Of a stretch of 9,753 nt of DNA, positions 5,246 through 9,753 are shown piece by piece. Below the pieces are notes generated by a model, which was not told where the DNA came from, searched no databases, and saw only the letters and a program-made list of their open reading frames with translations. How positions within the stretch are numbered: position 1 is the first letter of the stretch; the number at the start of each line of letters is the position of its first letter. A program made the translations under genes and the position numbers. This DNA comes from Acidiferrobacterales bacterium (GTDB taxonomy: Bacteria; Pseudomonadota; Gammaproteobacteria; Acidiferrobacterales; Sulfurifustaceae), in NCBI GenBank assembly GCA_919902095.1, contig CAKKQL010000149.1, forward strand, positions 1 through 9,753. Reading direction: 5' to 3'.

Positions 5246-5945
5246 GTTCCTCGCCCCACAACAGTTTGTGCAACTGCACCTGCATGCGCACCGGCAGACG
5301 GTCTGCCAGAATCCACTCGGCGAGCTGTTTCGGCTCGATCTGGCCAAAGGCCGGCGAGAACAGCACCTCGCAGGTGTCGGCCAACCGGTACTCGGCGAGC
5401 TTGGCGCGGCTCCAGTCGTAGTCGGCGCGGTCACCGATGACGAATTTCACCTGATCACTCGCCTTCAGGTGCGCGACATTGGCGTAGAGATTCTTCGCTT
5501 CCTCGCCGGAGCCGGGCGCTTTCAGGTCCATGACGATGCTCACGCGCGGGTCGATGCCGGCGATGTCGAGCGCGCCGCTGGTTTCGAGCGAGACCTCGTA
5601 ACCGGCCTCGCACAACCTCGCGAGCAGATCGCGACAAGGTTTCTGCGCCAGCGGCTCGCCGCCGGTGACCGTGACATAGCGCGGCCGGTGTTCGCGTACG
5701 CGCGCGAGGATGTCGTCGAACGCCATCCACTGTCCGCCGTAGAAGGCGTATTCGGTATCGCAGTAACCGCAGCGCAGCGGGCAGCCGGTGAGGCGGATGA
5801 ACACCGTCGGCAACCCGACCGTGCGCGCCTCGCCCTGAAGCGAGTAAAAGATTTCCGTCACGCGCAACCGTTCCGGGACCAATTCGGCGTCGGCGCTGGC
5901 GTTTGGGGTTTGGGAGGAGGTGGCCGGTTTCACGAAAGCTCGCAT
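5235..5945 (-). CDS. queE: 7-carboxy-7-deazaguanine synthase QueE (radical SAM)
   Basis: 236 residues. QueE is a radical SAM enzyme that rearranges 6-carboxy-5,6,7,8-tetrahydropterin into 7-carboxy-7-deazaguanine, the step before QueC. The family start is seen at [29 protein letters not shown] (27-55). The cluster motif is C55-PLR-C59-GY-C62 (CX3CX2C), followed by DTEYAF. The SAM-contacting TVTGGEPL is at 92-99 and LETSGALD at about 119-126. ATG 5945 gives a 26-residue leader before the conserved region and has no obvious ribosome binding site. In-frame TTG and GTG codons near residues 22-29 are alternatives, so the N-terminus is uncertain. The gene follows cpoB by 85 bases and overlaps queC, as in other gammaproteobacterial tol-pal-que loci. 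A TAAAAT (5987-5982) in the gap is a weak possible -10, so it may be read from the tol-pal transcript. Confidence 0.96.
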   Translation of the reverse strand: MRAFVKPATSSQTPNASADAELVPERLRVTEIFYSLQGEARTVGLPTVFIRLTGCPLRCGYCDTEYAFYGGQWMAFDDILARVREHRPRYVTVTGGEPLAQKPCRDLLARLCEAGYEVSLETSGALDIAGIDPRVSIVMDLKAPGSGEEAKNLYANVAHLKASDQVKFVIGDRADYDWSRAKLAEYRLADTCEVLFSPAFGQIEPKQLAEWILADRLPVRMQVQLHKLLWGEERGH

Positions 5946-6030
5946 GCAAGCGCAACGAATCGTCGCGCACGATACATCGGGATTTTACACCTGTATGGCG
6001 CCTGCGTGCCGCGCCAACCCGGCAGCGTAA

Positions 6031-6774
6031 CTAGCGCCCTTCCTTCTTCATCTTCGCCAGCCGCTGCTCGGCCGAGCGCGCCACCGGCGTGTTGGGGTAG
6101 CGCATCAACGCCTGATTCAGCGTCTCGCGCGCCTTGCCCCAGTCGGCCAGCTCGTAGTAGCAGTAGCCGACCTTGAGCATGGCATCCGGCGCCTTGGGGC
6201 TCGCGGGGTGCTCGCGCAGCAGCTTGGAGAACTCCTCCAGTGCCTGCTTGAAATTCCGCACCACATAGGCCGATTCGCCGATCCAGTACTGGGCGTTGTC
6301 CGCGAGCGGGCTCTTCGGGTGCGCGCGGATGAAGTCGCGGAAGCGCTTGCCGGCGCGCTCGTACTGGCCCTGCTTGAGCAGCGCGAACGCGGCGTCGTAT
6401 ACCTGCTGCTCCTGCGCGATATTGGCCGGCACCGCCTCCGCGACGGGTGCGGTGCCGACCCCGCCCTCGCGCACAGCGCCTTCGGCCGGCGCGGTGCCGC
6501 GGCGCTCAAGCTCGCTCAGCCGCCGGTCGATGTCGGCGATGAGGTCGCGCTGGCGCGCCTTGAGCGCCTCCATCTCGTGCGTCTGCACCTCGACCTTGCC
6601 GCGCAGATCGCGCAGCTCCGCCTGCTGCTGTTCGAGCTGTAGCAGCATGTCAGCCAGCGCCTCGCGCCGCGCGGCATCCGCGGGCGGGCTGTCGGCCTTG
6701 TCCGCGGCCACGACCGGCAGCGCCGTCAGGCACAGCACGGCGACCGCGGCGGCCGTGAGGAGGCGCACGGACAT
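6031..6774 (-). CDS. cpoB: Cell division coordinator CpoB (YbgF), Tol-Pal associated
   Basis: 247 residues. CpoB is a periplasmic protein that binds TolA and couples peptidoglycan synthesis by PBP1B to outer-membrane constriction. A signal peptide covers residues 1-23 (LPVVA before AD). Residues ~32-92 form a Q/E/R-rich trimerising coiled coil, then a proline/alanine-rich linker (~93-118), then three tetratricopeptide repeats (~122-155, 160-190, 197-231; for example YDAAFALLKQGQYERAGKRF and PDAMLKVGYCYYELADWGKA). The start ATG 6774 shares one base with the pal stop (TGATG), a classic coupling arrangement, and follows an AAAAGG stretch. A longer in-frame reading up to 6978 lies inside pal and lacks protein-like character. 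The gene ends a tight five-gene block. Confidence 0.95.
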   Translation of the reverse strand: MSVRLLTAAAVAVLCLTALPVVAADKADSPPADAARREALADMLLQLEQQQAELRDLRGKVEVQTHEMEALKARQRDLIADIDRRLSELERRGTAPAEGAVREGGVGTAPVAEAVPANIAQEQQVYDAAFALLKQGQYERAGKRFRDFIRAHPKSPLADNAQYWIGESAYVVRNFKQALEEFSKLLREHPASPKAPDAMLKVGYCYYELADWGKARETLNQALMRYPNTPVARSAEQRLAKMKKEGR

Positions 6775-7292
6775 CACCTTTTGTACAGGATCTCGGCGCG
6801 CCGGTTCTTGCGCCAAGCGGACTCGTTGTGGTCGGCGTCCACCGGCTTTTCCTCGCCAAAGGACACGGTGGTAACGCGGTTGCCCGCGACGCCGAGCACA
6901 CGCATCAGCTTCTCCACCGCCTGCGCGCGGCGCTCGCCGAGGGCGAGGTTGTATTCGCGCGTGCCGCGCTCGTCGCAATGGCCTTCGAGCGTGAGCTTGA
7001 TCTGCGGATTAGCGGCGAGATAGGCGGCATGCGCCTCGATGACGGCGCGCGCCTCGTCGTCGATGGTGCTGCTGTCGAACGCGAAGTACACGCGTGTCTG
7101 CGCCAGCAGTTCGGCACGCCGCGCCGCGGCCAACCCCTTGGCATCGGCCGCCGACTTGTCGCCGGCGCCGCGCGTATCCGCGCCGCTGCTCAGGTCCTCG
7201 ACCGGCGGGGTCTCGGATTTTTTGCCGGTGCCGGCGCAACCCGCCAGGACCGCCACCAACAGCACGACTGCGAACCATCCGGTTTTTCTCAT
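6774..7292 (-). CDS. pal: Peptidoglycan-associated lipoprotein Pal
   Basis: 172 residues. Pal is an outer-membrane lipoprotein that binds peptidoglycan non-covalently and is moved to the division site by TolB-TolA. The lipobox LAGC ends at C19. A20 follows rather than Asp, consistent with sorting to the outer membrane. A disordered linker rich in Gly/Ala/Ser spans ~21-60. The OmpA-like domain occupies ~64-172, with VYFAFDSSTID (68-78) and LEGHCDERGTREYNLALGERRA (102-123); D107 and R122 correspond to the diaminopimelate-binding pair of the family. The tail AWRKNRRAEILYKR is typical. The start ATG 7292 has a perfect AAGGAG (7304-7299) six bases upstream, and only three bases separate it from the tolB stop. 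This is the OprL/Pal of the locus with high certainty. Confidence 0.98.
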   Translation of the reverse strand: MRKTGWFAVVLLVAVLAGCAGTGKKSETPPVEDLSSGADTRGAGDKSAADAKGLAAARRAELLAQTRVYFAFDSSTIDDEARAVIEAHAAYLAANPQIKLTLEGHCDERGTREYNLALGERRAQAVEKLMRVLGVAGNRVTTVSFGEEKPVDADHNESAWRKNRRAEILYKR

Positions 7293-7295
7293 GAC

Positions 7296-8618
7296 TCACT
7301 CCTTGTTGCGTAGTTCACGATTGTAAGGCGACCACGCCGGCTCGCGCACGTCGCCTTCGTCAAGCCGGTAGATCTGACGCACGCGCCCGTCGGCCGACAC
7401 CGAGGCCAGCAAGCCGCGGCCACGAACCTCGGTCGCGTACAGAATCAGACGCCCGTTGGGCGCGAAGCTCGGCGACTCGTCGAGCGCCGTGTCCGTCAAG
7501 ACCTGCAGCGCCCGGGTGTCGAGGCGCAGCGTGGCGATGTGATACAGGCCCTGCTGGCGGCTCACCAGTGTCAGCATTTTACCATCCGGCGAGTACGAGG
7601 CACGGGCATTGTAATCGCCTTCGAAGGTCAGGCGCTCGGCCTCCCCGCCCTCGGCCGGCATGCGGTAGATCTGCGGCTTGCCGGCGCGGTCGGAGGTGAA
7701 CACCAGGTATTTTCCGTCCGGCGACCAGGACGGCTCGGTGTCGATCGCCGGATTGGCGGTCAGGCGCCGCAGCGCGCGCGTGGCAAGGTCCAGCACATAG
7801 ATTTCCGGGTTGCCGTCGCGCGACAGCGTGAGTGCCAGGCGCCGGCCATCGGGCGCGAACGCCGGCGCGCTGTTGATGCCACGGTGTTCGGCAATGAGTT
7901 CGCGCCGGCCATCTGCGATATTCTGCATGTATACCTTGGAACGCTTGTCCTCGAACGAGACGTAGGCCAGCCGGCTGCCGTCCGGCGACCAGGCCGCCGA
8001 CAGCATCGGTTCCGTGGTCTGTGCCACCGTCAGCGGATTGAACCCGTCGGAATCGGCCACTTGCAGCTTGTAGGCCGCGCCGCCGGCGCGCGCCGTTTCC
8101 TTCGTGATGTAGGCGATGCGGGTATTGAACGCGCCGGGCTCGCCGGTGAGCTTTTCGTAGATGACATCGGCGATCTGGTGCGCCACCGCGCGCAACGCCC
8201 CCGGGCCGACGGTGTAGCTGTAGCCCGCGAGCTGCCGCTCCTTGAAGACGTCGTAGAGCCGGAACTGCACCTCGAATTTTCCCCCAGCCGCCGGCGCGAT
8301 ATTGCCGATGACCAGCGCCTCGGCCTTGAGCAGGCGCCAGTCCTTGAACGTCACGTCGCGATCCTGGTGCGGGGCGGACAGGAAATCTTTTTTCGGCAGC
8401 GTCAGAAAGCGGCCGCTGCGCAACAGGTCGGCATCGACGATGACGGCGATGTCGTGCGGCAGCGCGCCCTTTTTCGTATCCCAGCCGAACGGCACGACGG
8501 CGATGGGGACGCCGGTCTCCACGCCTTTGGTAATTTCGATTGTTAACAGCGCAGACGCGGTAACAGGCCAAACAATAATCGCCAGCGTTGCCAGGACGTT
8601 TAACGCACACCGCTGCAT
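7296..8618 (-). CDS. tolB: Tol-Pal system beta-propeller protein TolB
   Basis: 440 residues, normal for the family (about 430). TolB is periplasmic; its N-terminal segment binds TolA and its propeller binds Pal. The signal peptide covers residues 1-23 (VTASA before LLTIEITKG). An alpha/beta domain follows (~24-165, with GVPIAVVPFGW and FEVQFRLYDV). Then comes a six-bladed propeller whose blade motifs recur about every 44 residues: SPDG at 211, APDG at 255, SPDG at 299, SPDG at 343, APNG at 386 and SPY at 430. ATG 8618 is chosen because the signal peptide starts there and it lies four bases after the tolA stop; a longer frame reaching 8744 would run through tolA. The ribosome binding site is weak, so it may be translated by coupling from tolA. 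Confidence 0.97.
   Translation of the reverse strand: MQRCALNVLATLAIIVWPVTASALLTIEITKGVETGVPIAVVPFGWDTKKGALPHDIAVIVDADLLRSGRFLTLPKKDFLSAPHQDRDVTFKDWRLLKAEALVIGNIAPAAGGKFEVQFRLYDVFKERQLAGYSYTVGPGALRAVAHQIADVIYEKLTGEPGAFNTRIAYITKETARAGGAAYKLQVADSDGFNPLTVAQTTEPMLSAAWSPDGSRLAYVSFEDKRSKVYMQNIADGRRELIAEHRGINSAPAFAPDGRRLALTLSRDGNPEIYVLDLATRALRRLTANPAIDTEPSWSPDGKYLVFTSDRAGKPQIYRMPAEGGEAERLTFEGDYNARASYSPDGKMLTLVSRQQGLYHIATLRLDTRALQVLTDTALDESPSFAPNGRLILYATEVRGRGLLASVSADGRVRQIYRLDEGDVREPAWSPYNRELRNKE
7299..7304 (-). promoter_or_regulatory. Ribosome binding site of pal within the end of tolB
   Basis: AAGGAG on the - strand lies six bases before the pal ATG. It is formed by the last two sense codons of tolB (Lys-Glu). 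Ribosomes finishing tolB therefore stop on top of the strong pal initiation site, which fits the high Pal level relative to TolB known from this family. Confidence 0.75.
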
Positions 8619-8622
8619 GCCG

Positions 8623-9360
8623 TTACTTGTCCATATCCGGGTTAAACGGGAATTCAAGATCACGGAATTGCTCAAAAAGTTTTTTGTCATCCGGCACCGG
8701 CAGCGGAGATGCCTTGTATACCGCATTCTCCACGGAGCGATCAAAAATAGGGTCGCCGCTGCTTTTTACGATAACCACCGAGAGCACTTCACCGCCAGGC
8801 ACCAATCTTACATGCACCGTACACTGTGATCCCTTGCGGTAACCCGCAGGAATATTCCAGCTGCGGCTGACCTTCTGGCGGATGAGCCCCTTGTAGCGCT
8901 CAACCTCGCCCAGAGCGCGGGCATCGGCGCGCTGCTGCTCCTCGGCGGTCACCTGCAGCCTGAGGGCGGTCTCGGCCTTTTTCTTGCGACGCTCCTCGGC
9001 CTGTTTCTTCTCCAGGGCCGCGGCCTTTTTCTTTTCCGCCGCCGCGGATTTTTTCTTGCGCTCGGCCTCCTTCAGGCGCCGGCGCTCCGCTTCCTGCTGC
9101 TGCTTCAGCTCCGCCTGGCGCGCGGCTTCCGCCTCGGCCTTCGGTTTCGGCGCCTCCTGCACGCGCACGGTTTCCGGCTCCACCACCCGCTTCGGCGCCT
9201 CCGCCACGACCACCGCCTGTACCACGCGCGACGGCTCGGTACGCGGCGTCGAGAGCCGCAAGCTGATGCCGAGCAGCGCCAGCAGCGTGACATGCACCAA
9301 CAGGGCATAGACAAAGGCCTTGGTGCCGCCGGGGACCGGACGTGACTTCCGCCGCCACAC
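8623..9360 (-). CDS. tolA: TolA, envelope-spanning protein of the Tol-Pal system
   Basis: 245 residues from a GTG start at 9360; no other in-frame Met occurs until residue 243. TolA is anchored in the inner membrane by one helix (~15-35, including H23, likely matching the TM histidine that contacts TolQ-TolR), crosses the periplasm, and meets TolB/Pal with its C-terminus. Residues ~37-65 are a Pro/Val/Glu linker. Residues ~66-150 form a highly charged Lys/Glu/Ala/Arg helical domain. Residues ~152-243 form the TonB-like C-terminal domain (YKGLIRQKVSRSWNIPAGYRKGSQCTVHVRLVPGGEV, and PIFDRSVENAV). The helical domain is much shorter than in E. coli TolA (421 residues overall), a common length variation. 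The start is one base after the tolR stop, so coupling is likely. The C-terminal part has noticeably lower GC than the helical part. Confidence 0.95.
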   Translation of the reverse strand: MWRRKSRPVPGGTKAFVYALLVHVTLLALLGISLRLSTPRTEPSRVVQAVVVAEAPKRVVEPETVRVQEAPKPKAEAEAARQAELKQQQEAERRRLKEAERKKKSAAAEKKKAAALEKKQAEERRKKKAETALRLQVTAEEQQRADARALGEVERYKGLIRQKVSRSWNIPAGYRKGSQCTVHVRLVPGGEVLSVVIVKSSGDPIFDRSVENAVYKASPLPVPDDKKLFEQFRDLEFPFNPDMDK

Positions 9361-9361
9361 G

Positions 9362-9753
9362 CTACCGCTTTTTCCCTTCAGGTTCGGTTAGCAGGCCCAC
9401 GCTTTCGGCGCCGGCGCCCTGCAGCAGCGTCATGACCTTTACCACCTCGCCGTAATCCACGCGCCGGTCGCCGCGCACCAGCACCGGCGTCTGGGGACGC
9501 AACCTGAGAATAGCCGCCACTTTCCTGCCGAGTTCGTCGGGCAGCAGGCGCTTGTCGTCCAGAAAATACCGTCCCTCGCGGTCCACCGTCACCACCAGCG
9601 TCTCGCGGTCCTGCACGTCCACGGGCCTGGCGGCGGCCTGCGGCAGGTCCACCTTTACGCCCTGCGACAGCAGCGGCGCGGTGATCATGAAAATCACGAG
9701 CAGCACCAGCATCACGTCGATGTACGGCACGACGTTGATCTCGCTCATGAGCT
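9362..9753 (-). CDS. tolR: TolR, inner-membrane proton-channel subunit (5' end outside window)
   Basis: The visible frame gives at least 128 residues beginning SEINVVPYIDVMLVLLVIFMITAP. The single transmembrane helix (~9-28 of the visible part) contains D11 of YIDVMLVLL, matching the essential membrane aspartate (D23 in E. coli TolR) that works with TolQ to harvest proton motive force. The periplasmic domain follows (LVVTVDREGRYFLDDKRLLPDEL, TPVLVRGDRRVDYGEVVKVM). An ATG at 9748 could be the first codon, but relatives carry about 10-17 residues of basic cytoplasmic leader before this point and the frame remains open to the window edge (CTC precedes the ATG). The true start is therefore probably outside. 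tolQ is expected further right. ExbD is the paralogue, excluded by the tolA-tolB-pal context. Confidence 0.95.
   Translation of the reverse strand, partial: LMSEINVVPYIDVMLVLLVIFMITAPLLSQGVKVDLPQAAARPVDVQDRETLVVTVDREGRYFLDDKRLLPDELGRKVAAILRLRPQTPVLVRGDRRVDYGEVVKVMTLLQGAGAESVGLLTEPEGKKR

Noticed and set aside
4412..5440. Long + strand open frame opposite queC and the transporter leader
   Set aside because: Mirror of queC with Arg/Ala/His-rich low-information protein; typical high-GC shadow.
5996..6016. TGGCGC/GCGCCA inverted repeat between cpoB and queE
   Set aside because: Only six base pairs with a nine-base loop and no T-run; not convincing as a terminator.
7539..8546. Long + strand open frame opposite tolB
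   Set aside because: Mirror of the tolB propeller; the - strand product is certain and this frame has no independent support.
8985..9165. Repetitive Lys/Glu/Ala-coding stretch in tolA that looks like a DNA repeat
   Set aside because: It is the normal low-complexity helical domain of TolA; no regular DNA unit or spacer pattern, so neither a CRISPR nor a tandem repeat array.

Overview
The window looks like chromosomal DNA of a sulfur-oxidising, CO2-fixing proteobacterium. It is GC-rich and densely coded. The left edge carries the end of soxB (thiosulfate oxidation), followed by a bacterial-type phosphoribulokinase (Calvin cycle). The right half is a tol-pal locus followed by queE-queC and, further on, a tRNA-Lys. 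The order tol-pal, cpoB, then queE/queC and/or tRNA-Lys is typical of Gammaproteobacteria such as Pseudomonas and Escherichia. Together this suggests a gammaproteobacterial chemolithoautotroph. The genus cannot be fixed from the sequence alone.

Layout. Bases 1-2322 read on the + strand: the soxB 3' end with a clear intrinsic terminator, then phosphoribulokinase, then a two-domain protein joining a carboxymuconolactone decarboxylase/AhpD-like domain to a Rieske [2Fe-2S] domain. Each of the last two has its own ribosome binding site and a TAGAATCC promoter-like element. From about 2394 to the right edge every gene is on the - strand. In order of transcription (right to left) they are tolR (cut by the window edge), tolA, tolB, pal, cpoB, queE, queC, a YeeE/YedE-type sulfur transporter, tRNA-Lys(UUU) and thpR. 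The + and - blocks converge at 2322/2394 on a REP-like inverted repeat.

How the genes fit together. SoxB, the YeeE-type (thiosulfate import) membrane protein and phosphoribulokinase fit a lifestyle that draws electrons from reduced sulfur to fix CO2. TolR-TolA-TolB-Pal-CpoB form the trans-envelope machine that constricts the outer membrane at division, and they are packed with gaps of -1 to 4 nt. QueE and QueC catalyse consecutive steps toward preQ0, the precursor of queuosine in tRNA, and overlap by 11 nt. The tRNA-Lys has a convincing stable-RNA promoter with a GCGCC discriminator. thpR, an RNA 2',3'-cyclic phosphodiesterase gene, follows the tRNA by 55 nt.

Most of the window is ordinary core genome. 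The points that merit a second look are the AhpD-like/Rieske fusion that lacks the AhpD CxxC, the YeeE gene placed between the que genes and tRNA-Lys, the overlap of its terminator with the tRNA promoter, and the REP-like repeat that supplies the ThpR C-terminus and stop codon. No CRISPR array, insertion sequence, phage gene or clearly new defence or mobile system is visible. No gap between genes exceeds 300 bases.
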